Below, piece by piece: positions 1 through 6,773 of a stretch of 12,464 nucleotides of DNA. The first letter of the stretch is position 1. Each line of letters starts with the position of its first letter. Made by a program: the position numbers and the translations under genes. The notes under the pieces were generated by a model, which was not told where the DNA came from, did not search any database, and saw nothing but the letters and a program-made list of their open reading frames with translations. The stretch spans positions 1 to 12,464 of the forward strand of contig CAZRAD010000080.1 in the NCBI GenBank assembly GCA_964597945.1, given 5' to 3'. The DNA comes from JAPEKQ01 sp964597945 (GTDB lineage Bacteria > Joyebacterota > Joyebacteria > Joyebacterales > Joyebacteraceae).

Positions 1-293
1 TTGGGCGAGTACACGAGCGTTCCGATGAGGTCGGCCGGAAGCAGGTCCGGCGTGAACTGGATACGTTGGAAGCTCGTGTCGATGCACCGCGAGAGCGTGC
101 GCACGGCGAGCGTCTTGGCGAGGCCCGGAACGCCTTCGATGAGCACGTGTCCGTTCGCCAGAAGCCCGATCATCAGTCGCTCGATCATGTAGCGCTGGCC
201 GACGATGACCTTGTCGATCTCTGCAAGCAGCGTCGGAACGAAGGCGCTCTCACGCTCGATTCTCTCGCCGATCGCTTTGATATCCCCGTACAC
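1..293 (-). CDS. MoxR-family AAA+ ATPase, N-terminal part only (runs off left edge)
   Basis: The reading frame starts at a GTG at 293, five bases after an AGGAGG ribosome binding site, and stays open for 97 codons to the window edge. The start reads VYGDIKAIGERIERES. Residues 54-61 (bases 111-134) are GVPGLAKT, a Walker A ATP-binding motif of the MoxR type, preceded by HVLIE. It is followed by RTLSRCIDTSFQRIQFTPDL and then LLPADLIGT, a stretch characteristic of MoxR proteins. Members are AAA+ ATPases, often encoded beside DUF58 and von Willebrand factor A proteins, and are thought to act as chaperones in assembling or activating partner complexes. Such partners would lie beyond the left edge, so the specific role cannot be read here. 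The Walker B and sensor motifs are outside the window. Family assignment is firm; the substrate is unknown. Confidence 0.9.
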   Translation of the reverse strand, partial: MYGDIKAIGERIERESAFVPTLLAEIDKVIVGQRYMIERLMIGLLANGHVLIEGVPGLAKTLAVRTLSRCIDTSFQRIQFTPDLLPADLIGTLVYSP

Positions 294-361
294 CTGTTCC
301 TCCTGTTATCCCAGGCTCCGCAGTTGTTCATTCTGCTGTGCCAACAGCAATGTCTGATGCA

Positions 362-396
362 GGCGGGCCCGGTTTGGTTGCATGATCGGGCCCGCC
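362..396 (-). terminator. Hairpin after tldE, no U-tract
   Basis: A perfect 10-bp inverted repeat (GGCGGGCCCG at 362-371, CGGGCCCGCC at 387-396) encloses a 15-base loop. On the minus strand it begins 8 bases after the tldE stop codon, where an intrinsic terminator would sit. No run of T follows, so it may be a U-less terminator, a partial terminator or a 3'-end stabiliser. The moxR-like gene starts 69 bases further on, so read-through is possible. Confidence 0.5.
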
Positions 397-404
397 CGAT
401 TCGG

Positions 405-1757
405 CTAGAACTCCGTCGCTCCGGTGAACTTGAATCCGCGGACGAGCATCGCCGGCGTCGTCACCGAGCCGACCGCGCCCCACGAGGCGCCGATGCTCTC
501 GCGGTCCTTCGTCATCGCGTCGACCTGCGAGAAGAACCGCATCATAGTATCCGTCCACCGCATGTTCTTCACGGCCTTCGAAATGCGGCCGTTCTCGATG
601 AGATAGGTCCCCGCACGCGTCATGCCCGTGAAGAGCGCGCGCCGCGTGTCCAGGAGACCGTTGACGTAGTGGAAGTTGGAGACGAAGATGCCCCGGTCGA
701 CCAACCCGATGAGCTCCTCGCGCGTCTTGTCACCGGGAGTGATGAACAGGTTTCTCGGAGCAGGTCCACCTCGGAAAGCCGCCGACCCCGCGTGCCCCGT
801 GTTCTCGACACCGTCCTTCGCCGCCGTGATCGAGTCGTAGACGGGTGAACGCGCGATGCCCTTTTCGATAAGCGTCACCGGCTTCTTGGTCACGCCCTCG
901 TAGTCGAACGGCACCGGGATCCCCGCCGTATCGAACGCGTCGTCGACGAGCGTGATGTTCTCTCCCATCACCTTCTCACCGAAACGACCCGCCATGAACG
1001 ACATGTTCTCGTGCACCTGCTTCGCGCCGAACGCCGTGAAGTTGAGCCAGCTGATGACCTCCGCGATCGCGCGCGGCTCGACGACGATATCCATCGGCGC
1101 GTAGTCGACGCTGACCGGGTTGGCGGCCGCAACACACTTGTCCACCGCGCGCTGAGCAGTACCGGCCACATCGATCCCCTCGATCCGCTTCGCGTACGCC
1201 GATGTAGCGCCGTTGACCTTGTTGGCGTCGGTGGCGAAGACGGACAGAGCAGCATCGGTCCCGTCGTACATCTGTTCGGTCCCGCTCGTATTGAACACCC
1301 CGAATCGGAACGCGCTCACGCGGTACGCTCCCGAGAGCGTCGTGTTCTTCTGCGCCGCGATCTCCACCGCCTGTCCGACGGCCTCCGCCCTTTGCTGCGC
1401 CGTCATCGTCGCCGTGGCCTCAGAGAACGTTTCGGCCGCCGGCGCGGGGTCCGACCTCGGAAATCCGGGAAACTCCGGATCCTCCGGGCTTGCCTTCGCG
1501 ACCTCGATCGCGCGCGCGAGTGCGGACCGAAGATCCGCCGGCGAGAGGCTGTTCGTCATCGTCACGCCCAACCGCTTCCCCATGGCCACGCGAGCCGTCA
1601 CGTACGTGTTGTCCTCGTGTACATTCTGATGGATTCGCGACTCGGCGAACCGAGTCAGCGAGTTGGCCCCGCTCCACACCACGAGTTCCGTCTCGTCGGC
1701 GGGAGAACTCCGAAGCGCCTCACTGAGAAGCGCGCTGAGTTTCGTCTTCTCGATCAT
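405..1757 (-). CDS. tldE: TldE/PmbA-type subunit of the TldD/E metalloprotease
   Basis: The protein is 450 residues, the usual length of PmbA/TldE. In characterised bacteria TldD and TldE form a heterodimeric cytoplasmic zinc protease that trims unfolded peptides. It is known from microcin B17 maturation and CcdA antitoxin degradation. TldE shares the fold but lacks the metal-binding HExxxH motif, and none is present here. Family-like stretches include DYAPMDIVVEPRAIAEVISW in the middle, the glycine-rich GHAGSAAFRGGPAPRNLFI, and the C-terminal GRISKAVKNMRWTDTMMRFF. The ATG at 1757 overlaps the tldD stop in an ATGA arrangement, which implies translational coupling and matched dosage of the two subunits. 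A hairpin follows the stop. The natural substrate is not visible: no leader peptide or RiPP enzyme is seen here, and the prepilins upstream are normally processed by PilD instead. Confidence 0.92.
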   Translation of the reverse strand: MIEKTKLSALLSEALRSSPADETELVVWSGANSLTRFAESRIHQNVHEDNTYVTARVAMGKRLGVTMTNSLSPADLRSALARAIEVAKASPEDPEFPGFPRSDPAPAAETFSEATATMTAQQRAEAVGQAVEIAAQKNTTLSGAYRVSAFRFGVFNTSGTEQMYDGTDAALSVFATDANKVNGATSAYAKRIEGIDVAGTAQRAVDKCVAAANPVSVDYAPMDIVVEPRAIAEVISWLNFTAFGAKQVHENMSFMAGRFGEKVMGENITLVDDAFDTAGIPVPFDYEGVTKKPVTLIEKGIARSPVYDSITAAKDGVENTGHAGSAAFRGGPAPRNLFITPGDKTREELIGLVDRGIFVSNFHYVNGLLDTRRALFTGMTRAGTYLIENGRISKAVKNMRWTDTMMRFFSQVDAMTKDRESIGASWGAVGSVTTPAMLVRGFKFTGATEF

Positions 1758-3199
1758 CGCTTCCCTCCCACCTCGACGTTCTTGAACCGCGCAGGAGCCA
1801 CGCCGTGACCGACGTGCGCCGTCTGTCCCGGCTCACCCTTGCCACAGCTGGGGATTCCGAAGATGTGCCACTCCTCCTCGCCGCAGATCGCGTCGCAGCT
1901 GCCCCAGAACTCCGGCGTGATACCGGTGTAGACCGGGTTCTTGAGCATCCGCGTGCGCTTGCCGTTCTTGATCTCCCAGGCGATCTCGCAGCCGAACTGG
2001 AAATTGATGCGACGCTGGTCGATGCTCCAACTCTTGTTCGAATCGACGAAGATGCCGTCGTCCGTATCGGCGATGAGGTCCTCAAGTGACCCCGATCCCG
2101 GCAGGAGATTGATGTTCGTCATGCGAACCAGCGGGATGCGGTTCCATCCGTCGGCCCGCATCGTCCCGCTGCTCTTCTGACCGATCTTCGGCGCCGACTC
2201 ACGGCTCGAGAGGTAGCCCGTGAAGACGCCGTCCGTCACGATCTCGGTCCGCTGCGCGGGCACGCCTTCGTCGTCGTAGCCGAACGAGCCGAGTCCGCCC
2301 TCGCAGGTCGCGTCGGCAACGATGTTCACGATATCCGAGCCGTACCGGAACGAGCCGAGCTTGTCGGTCGTCAGGAAGCTCGTTCCCGCGTATGAGGCCT
2401 CGGTCCCGAACACGCGGTCGAGTTCGATGGGATGCCCGCACGATTCGTGAACCTGAAGCGCGAGCTGCGTTCCGCCGATGATAAGGTCCGTGTGAACGGC
2501 CGGGCACTCGTCGGCGTTGAGCAGCTCGAGCGCCTCCGTGCCGACCTGACCGGCGTGCGCAGCGAGTTCGAGCGAGCGAGTGAACTCGAATCCGCGCGTC
2601 GCGTAGTCCCCGCGGAAACTCGCCGGATACGAACGCGTCTGCCGCTCACCCGCGTCGTTCATCGCGGTTGCCGCGATGCCACCGCCGGTCTCAAGGATGA
2701 ACTGCTCAATCTCGCTCCCGTCGGTGCTGACGAACAGTTTGTCGTTCTTGAAGCTCATCAGGGATGCTGTCGAGAGCTTCACTCCATCGGTTCTGCTCAT
2801 ACCCGCGCAGCACTCCGCGAGGATCGAGAGTTTGTCCGAAAGCGGAACCTCGAACGGGTCCTCATCGTAGCCGCTTTCGTAGCGGTCCACGACGGCGTCC
2901 CGCTCGTCGAGCACGACCCCGCCGCCGCCGACCATGGCGCTCGCTTTCGCGATCGCCAGCGCCTGCGCCGTGACCTCCCGCACCGCCTCGGGTGTCTGGA
3001 GTGAGCTTGACGAGAATCCCCAGGCTCCGCCCGCGAGAACCCGGATGCCGAATCCCCTCGACTCCATGACCGAGGCGGTCTCGAGCTTCCCGTTCTTCAT
3101 CACGAGGATCTCGGTCGTACCGACCACACGTCGCGCGTCAGCATACTCGACGCCCTGCGACCTGAGATCGTCCATCGCCTGTTTCAGAAGTTCCTTCAA
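1754..3199 (-). CDS. tldD: TldD, catalytic subunit of the TldD/E metalloprotease
   Basis: From the TTG at 3199 the protein has 481 residues. The zinc site is plain: HESCGH at residues 251-256 is the HExxxH motif, and Cys452 in GIPSCGKG is the expected third ligand near the C-terminus. Another family-like segment is GSFGYDDEGVPAQRTEIV. TldD is the catalytic half of the cytoplasmic TldD/TldE protease, and tldE overlaps it by four bases. Start choice: an in-frame ATG at 3238 overlaps the trxB stop but has a poor ribosome site. The 13 residues it adds (MVSSERSSERRWA) use AGA, AGT and AGG codons and do not resemble the family. The TTG lies six bases after GGAGG, and the protein then begins LKELLKQAMDDL, as TldD proteins typically do; the length also equals that of E. 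coli TldD. The longer form cannot be excluded. Confidence 0.93.
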   Translation of the reverse strand: MKELLKQAMDDLRSQGVEYADARRVVGTTEILVMKNGKLETASVMESRGFGIRVLAGGAWGFSSSSLQTPEAVREVTAQALAIAKASAMVGGGGVVLDERDAVVDRYESGYDEDPFEVPLSDKLSILAECCAGMSRTDGVKLSTASLMSFKNDKLFVSTDGSEIEQFILETGGGIAATAMNDAGERQTRSYPASFRGDYATRGFEFTRSLELAAHAGQVGTEALELLNADECPAVHTDLIIGGTQLALQVHESCGHPIELDRVFGTEASYAGTSFLTTDKLGSFRYGSDIVNIVADATCEGGLGSFGYDDEGVPAQRTEIVTDGVFTGYLSSRESAPKIGQKSSGTMRADGWNRIPLVRMTNINLLPGSGSLEDLIADTDDGIFVDSNKSWSIDQRRINFQFGCEIAWEIKNGKRTRMLKNPVYTGITPEFWGSCDAICGEEEWHIFGIPSCGKGEPGQTAHVGHGVAPARFKNVEVGGKR

Positions 3200-3205
3200 C
3201 GCCCA

Positions 3206-3210
3206 CCTCC
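3206..3210 (-). promoter_or_regulatory. Ribosome binding site supporting the TTG start of tldD
   Basis: GGAGG on the minus strand lies six bases before the TTG at 3199. It is the only strong Shine-Dalgarno sequence near the tldD start and favours the TTG over the ATG at 3238. Confidence 0.6.
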
Positions 3211-3231
3211 GTTCTGAACTTCTCTCTGAAC

Positions 3232-4155
3232 TCACCATTCACCGTCGTCGAGGAAGCGTTCGAGCACGTGGACGGCGGTCGCTCCATCGCCAACGGCCGT
3301 CGCGATCTGTCTGAGTGGCTTCTCCCGACAGTCTCCGGCCGCGCAGATACCCGGGACGTTCGTCCTCGTATCCTCGCCGGCCGTGATGAAACCCCACTCG
3401 TTCCTCTCGATGAGATCCCCCAGGAACTCCGTCCTCGGCTTAAGACCGACGAACAGGAAGACCCCGGGCACCTCGAGTATCCGCCTCTCTCCCTCAGAAA
3501 CGGGCTTGAGGATCAGACGTTCGACGCCCGCCCCGCTGCCTTCGATGCTCTCGACGGTGTGGCTGCAGATACACTCGATCTTCTCGTGCGCGCGAACACG
3601 CTCCGCAAGAACCGGGACCGCACGGAACTCATCGCGTCTGTGAATGAGATAGACCTTCTTCACCAGACCGGTCAGGTAGAGCGACTCCTGGAGTGCACTG
3701 TCGCCACCGCCCACGACGGCAACCTCCTGGTCACGGTAGAACGGCCCGTCACAGGTCGCACAGTACGATACACCGCGTCCGGCGAACTCCTCCTCACCCG
3801 GAACGCCGAGCTTCCTGTAGCCGGTTCCGCTCGCGATGATGACGGCGCGGGCCGTCGTCGGCCCGCTTCCCCGAACGACAGTGAAATGGTCCTCGGTTCG
3901 CTCGATCGCGGTCACGGTATCGCTCGCGAGCACGGCCCCGAAGCTCTCCATCTGCTCCTGCATGCGACCGGCGAGTTCGGCTCCGGAGAGCGCGCTCACG
4001 CCGGGGTAGTTCTCTATGAGATGGGTGATCGCCGCCTGACCGCCCGGCATCATCATCTCGATGACGAGGGTCGAGAGGCGCGAGCGCCCGGCGTAGATAC
4101 CGGCGGTGAGACCGGCCGGCCCGGCGCCGATGACGACAAGATCGTGGTCCGCCAT
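3232..4155 (-). CDS. trxB: Thioredoxin reductase (NADPH, FAD-dependent)
   Basis: The protein has 307 residues, normal for low-molecular-weight bacterial thioredoxin reductase. It passes electrons from NADPH through FAD and a redox-active disulfide to thioredoxin in the cytoplasm. The FAD-binding GAGPAGLTAGIYAGRS lies near the N-terminus. The redox motif CATC (Cys132 and Cys135) sits in YCATCDGPFY. The NADPH-binding GGGDSALQESLYL and a C-terminal FAD motif (GICAAGDCREKPLRQIATAV) follow. The ATG at 4155 has GGGAG seven bases upstream. The frame stays open further upstream to 4467, but that extension runs through the repeat and hairpin region and is not family-like. It probably leads a trxB-tldD-tldE unit, since the tldD start is only 32 bases after its stop. 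Thioredoxin itself is not in the window. Confidence 0.97.
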   Translation of the reverse strand: MADHDLVVIGAGPAGLTAGIYAGRSRLSTLVIEMMMPGGQAAITHLIENYPGVSALSGAELAGRMQEQMESFGAVLASDTVTAIERTEDHFTVVRGSGPTTARAVIIASGTGYRKLGVPGEEEFAGRGVSYCATCDGPFYRDQEVAVVGGGDSALQESLYLTGLVKKVYLIHRRDEFRAVPVLAERVRAHEKIECICSHTVESIEGSGAGVERLILKPVSEGERRILEVPGVFLFVGLKPRTEFLGDLIERNEWGFITAGEDTRTNVPGICAAGDCREKPLRQIATAVGDGATAVHVLERFLDDGEW

Positions 4156-4216
4156 GTCAGCTCCCGGTTCTGATGTCCAGGCAGAGCCTGCGTTCGGTGG
4201 AACACCCTGAAACCGG

Positions 4217-4222
4217 AGTATA
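4217..4222 (-). promoter_or_regulatory. trxB: Possible -10 box for trxB-tldD-tldE
   Basis: TATACT on the minus strand matches the TATAAT consensus at five of six bases and stands out in GC-rich sequence. Transcription would begin near 4210, giving a leader of about 55 bases before the trxB ATG. No good -35 box lies 16-18 bases upstream (the best candidates match only two or three bases), so this is tentative. Confidence 0.3.
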
Positions 4223-4279
4223 GGACATGATGGACGCTGCCGCCACCCTCCTTCGGGAACGGGCGATTGCGGCCGCAAA

Positions 4280-4354
4280 CGAAGCGAGGGGCCCCTTGCG
4301 GGACCCCTTCGTGTCTTCTCGCGAAGCGAGGGGCCCCTTGCGAGGCCCCTTCGT
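4280..4354. repeat. Two tandem copies of a 33-base palindrome-rich element
   Basis: Copies at 4280-4312 and 4322-4354 (period 42) match at 31 of 33 bases. Each begins CGAAGCGAGGGGCCCC and ends CCCCTTCGT. Within each copy GCGAGGGGCCCCTTGC is a near-perfect palindrome, and the two ends (CGAAG and CTTCG) are inverted, so each copy can fold on either strand. Two copies between operons suggest a REP-like or other dispersed intergenic element. It could also act as a terminator or mRNA stabiliser. No third copy is seen in this window. It is not a CRISPR: there are only two units and a spacer of only nine bases. Confidence 0.75.
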
Positions 4355-4392
4355 TTCTCGAGGGCGTGAAGCTCATGCCTGTGTGCCCTCGT

Positions 4393-4421
4393 CAGGGGGC
4401 GGCCACGAGGACCGCCCCCTG
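4393..4421 (-). terminator. Hairpin after pilQ, no U-tract
   Basis: A perfect 10-bp inverted repeat (CAGGGGGCGG at 4393-4402, CCGCCCCCTG at 4412-4421) has a nine-base loop and lies 54 bases after the pilQ stop. It is a probable end point of the pilus operon, though no T-run follows on the minus strand. Confidence 0.5.
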
Positions 4422-4474
4422 CGTTGATGGCTCCGGCGTCGGCGCCTGACCCCCACGCGCCACGCATGACCCAT

Positions 4475-5695
4475 CTATGAGATGATGCGCGGAGTGATCT
4501 TGATGATCAGATCCGTCGTCGTCGTCTGGTCCTTCACGTGCTTGAAGAGATACCCGAGAACAGGGATGTCGCCGAGAACCGGGACTTTCTGCTCCACCGT
4601 GCTCGTGTCCTCGTTGAGAAGCCCGGCGATCATGAAGGTCTCGCCGTCGCGGACGCGAACCTGCGTCGACGCGCGACGCTCCTTCGTCCACGGGATCTCC
4701 TCATTCGGCCCCTTCCACCCGACGATCGTCGACACGTTCGGCTCGACCAGAGCCGTGATGTGTCCGTCACCGGCGGCCCGCGGTGTCACGTTCACCGTCA
4801 CACCGACGTTCTCACGCTCGACAGTCACCTCAACGGCGCCACCGGAGCTCACGCCCGAGACCGTGTAAGGGATGACATCGCCGATGTGAATCTCGGCGGT
4901 CCGGTTGTTGAGCGTCGCCAGCGTCGACCGGCTGAGGAGTCTCGCGTGACCCTCGGTCTCAAGAAAGTCGAGCGCCACTTCGAGCGCCTGTGCCTGACGT
5001 GTCACCGCGTCACTGCTGAATGGGGTCGGTACGTACTCCATCTCCGTCGGGATCGCGTCCGGGGTCGAGGGTTCCGGCTCACCCTCTGCGAAGATGACGG
5101 TCTGGCTGGTCAACTTCGCCCAGTCGATGCCGTACTCCCAGAGATTGTCGGTCGTCACCTCGATGACCTCGGTCTCCAGGAGGATCTGAACCGGTGGCAC
5201 GTCCAGCTTCTCGACGATCGCACGCACGTCCTCGATGCTCCCCGGCGATGCAACAACCACGAGACGGTTGCCGCCCGGGTCGGTCGTGACCGAGTCCACG
5301 ATCTTCGCGATGAGCGGTTCAAGCTCGTATGCGTCGGCGAAATGTAGGTTGATGACGTACGATTCCAGTCCCGTCTCGGCCACAAGCTCCTCTGGCTCCC
5401 CGACGAGGATCGAATTGCCGATGCGCTCGTAGCCGAGTCCGGCCGCACGCACAACGAGGTCCAGCGCCTCATCGATCGGCGTATGCACGAAGTGCACCGA
5501 GACGACCTGACCCTCAGCCGCCGGGCTCGTGACGATATTGAGCCCGCTCTTGTTGGCGAGGATCGCGAGAACATCCGTGAGCTGCGTCCCCTTGGCGCTC
5601 ACGGAGACCGTGACTCTGCTGTCCTGGGCCGACACCGCAATGGCGAAGGCAAGGACCAGCAGAAGTGCGCTCATCGCAAGTGCGACATGCTTCAT
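4475..5695 (-). CDS. pilQ: PilQ-type secretin, short form (outer-membrane pilus channel)
   Basis: This 406-residue protein forms the outer-membrane ring through which the pilus passes. Residues 1-23 are a signal peptide (MKHVALAMSALLLVLAFAIA, then VSA before Gln24) with no lipobox Cys. An STN-like domain follows at about 28-100, including GTQLTDVLAILANKSGLNIV. One N1-type domain covers about 111-170 (VINLHFADAYELEPLIAKIV and NRLVVVASPGSIEDVRAIVE). The secretin domain runs from about 172 to the end and closes with the hallmark VPVLGDIPVLGYLF and the terminal LIIKITPRIIS. PilQ of Pseudomonas is over 700 residues and carries AMIN domains; none is visible here, so this is a minimal secretin. The ATG at 5695 has GAGGAGG eight bases upstream. 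The frame is open further upstream to 6130, but only as a shadow over pilP. The gene lies 16 bases after pilP and ends the pilus set. Confidence 0.95.
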   Translation of the reverse strand: MKHVALAMSALLLVLAFAIAVSAQDSRVTVSVSAKGTQLTDVLAILANKSGLNIVTSPAAEGQVVSVHFVHTPIDEALDLVVRAAGLGYERIGNSILVGEPEELVAETGLESYVINLHFADAYELEPLIAKIVDSVTTDPGGNRLVVVASPGSIEDVRAIVEKLDVPPVQILLETEVIEVTTDNLWEYGIDWAKLTSQTVIFAEGEPEPSTPDAIPTEMEYVPTPFSSDAVTRQAQALEVALDFLETEGHARLLSRSTLATLNNRTAEIHIGDVIPYTVSGVSSGGAVEVTVERENVGVTVNVTPRAAGDGHITALVEPNVSTIVGWKGPNEEIPWTKERRASTQVRVRDGETFMIAGLLNEDTSTVEQKVPVLGDIPVLGYLFKHVKDQTTTTDLIIKITPRIIS

Positions 5696-5711
5696 CTCTG
5701 GTTCCTCCTCG

Positions 5712-6215
5712 TTACTTGCCGGATGGGTATGGATAGGTGCGTGACTTGTCCTCGTACCTGATGACCACGCCATCGCCCCTGATCTCCACCACCAGGCCGC
5801 CATTAACAGTGTCGCCCTCTTCAACGGTGATACTGCGGCCCCCGGTCGCCAAAACTGCCATGGGATTCTCATCAATGATGACAGCCGTGACAGCGACCGA
5901 TGGCACGGCTGGTTTCGCCGGCTCCGACTGCGTCGAGCTGCCTGTTGTTGTCCTTCGCTGCGAACTCTTCGGGACCATGGGATCGCGTGCGAGTTCGCTC
6001 GCCCGCGCCTGCGCCTGTTCCTGCGCGTGCGTCGCTTCGAGGTCATTGAGAAGCTGCGCAAGATCATCCTGACTCTGCGGAGCCTCCGCGCTCGCCTCAT
6101 CCACCAGCCGCCCGATCCTCCCCGCAACACCGGCGCTCCGCGTGATCACTCCCGTCCCGATGTAGATGGTCGCGACAGTGGCCAGGACCATCACGATGAT
6201 ATGCTGAGTCTTCAT
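5712..6215 (-). CDS. pilP: PilP/GspC-like alignment-complex protein with N-terminal membrane anchor
   Basis: The protein has 167 residues. Residues about 6-23 (IIVMVLATVATIYIG) form one membrane segment. A charged, flexible linker rich in Glu, Gln, Ser and Thr spans about 30-105. The last 60 residues (from VAVTAVIIDENPMAVLATGG, then SITVEEGDTVNGGLVVEI) form a beta-rich domain like the HR domain of GspC and the C-terminal domain of PilP, which contacts the secretin. Classical PilP is a lipoprotein; no lipobox Cys exists here, so the anchor is GspC-like. Position between pilO and pilQ supports the assignment. The ATG at 6215 has only a weak ribosome site (AGGA about 12 bases upstream). Sequence conservation is low, so the call rests on domain shape and context. 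Confidence 0.75.
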   Translation of the reverse strand: MKTQHIIVMVLATVATIYIGTGVITRSAGVAGRIGRLVDEASAEAPQSQDDLAQLLNDLEATHAQEQAQARASELARDPMVPKSSQRRTTTGSSTQSEPAKPAVPSVAVTAVIIDENPMAVLATGGRSITVEEGDTVNGGLVVEIRGDGVVIRYEDKSRTYPYPSGK

Positions 6216-6266
6216 GACTGAACCGTCCTGTTCCGGGCTCGAGGCCCGTCGGATCCTGCCCCTGCG

Positions 6267-6773
6267 CTAGTAGCCGGTCACCTTGAACGTCAGAAGCGTT
6301 CGGTGCCCGTTTCCGGATACCACTTTGTTCGATCGAACATCCATGCTGCCGATCTCGACGACTTCGGGAAGCTCCTCGAGGTAGTCCAGAAACTCCAGGA
6401 TCGTCTCGTACTTCCCCTCGAGCTCGACCATGTACGTGCTCGCGAAGTAGTTCTCGCTCACGCGCTCGCGGTCCCTCGGCTCCAGTTCGCGAAGATAGAG
6501 TCCCAGCCTCGCGATCTCAGCGCTCACGCTGGTAAGGAACTGCTGGTCGGCTGAGCCGGGCTCCTCGCTCTTCTCGGGAAGGAAATCCTTCGCAGCGGCG
6601 AACTCGCCCTGATGCTCGATGGCCTCACTGAGCACCTGCTCCGCGTGTGCAACCTCGCTGACGAGATCCATCAGCCGTCTCCACCTCGGACGGTGCACGC
6701 CAACTGTCACAGCGATCACCACGACGAGCACGGCGATCGGTATCGCGATGCCGATTCTGTCACGCGCCGTCAT
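6267..6773 (-). CDS. pilO: PilO-like inner-membrane alignment protein
   Basis: The protein has 168 residues from the ATG at 6773. A short cytoplasmic start (MTARDR) leads into one membrane segment (IGIAIPIAVLVVVIAVTVGV). A helical, probably coiled-coil stretch follows at about 30-85. The C-terminal half reads as a ferredoxin-like fold (STYMVELEGKYETILEFLDY and LEELPEVVEIGSMDVRS), matching the PilO pattern. PilO pairs with PilN in the periplasm. A GTG at 6779 is also in frame, but GGAGG would lie almost on top of it, whereas the ATG has GGAGG five bases upstream inside pilN. The gene overlaps the end of pilN by 14 bases, implying coupled translation. It is shorter than Pseudomonas PilO (about 207 residues). 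Confidence 0.85.
   Translation of the reverse strand: MTARDRIGIAIPIAVLVVVIAVTVGVHRPRWRRLMDLVSEVAHAEQVLSEAIEHQGEFAAAKDFLPEKSEEPGSADQQFLTSVSAEIARLGLYLRELEPRDRERVSENYFASTYMVELEGKYETILEFLDYLEELPEVVEIGSMDVRSNKVVSGNGHRTLLTFKVTGY

Larger units (their letters stand above)
4156..4474. other. pilQ-trxB intergenic region (319 bases)
   Basis: I see no gene here. In transcription order (minus strand) it holds a GC-rich hairpin 54 bases after pilQ, two tandem copies of a 33-base palindrome-rich element, a possible -10 box, and the trxB ribosome site. It is the likely boundary between the pilus operon and the trxB-tldD-tldE unit. Confidence 0.7.

Noticed and set aside
294..361. Promoter for the moxR-like gene
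   Set aside because: TTGGCA and GGATAA-like hexamers are present but not at workable spacing, so I did not call one.
4280..4354. CRISPR array
   Set aside because: Only two units with a nine-base gap, palindromic throughout, and no cas genes nearby.
4156..4467. N-terminal extension of trxB to 4467
   Set aside because: The frame is open, but the added residues come from the repeat and hairpins. The ATG at 4155 has a good ribosome site and begins the family sequence.
5696..6130. N-terminal extension of pilQ to 6130
   Set aside because: The extra 145 codons are a basic low-complexity shadow of pilP. A proper signal peptide and ribosome site occur at 5695.
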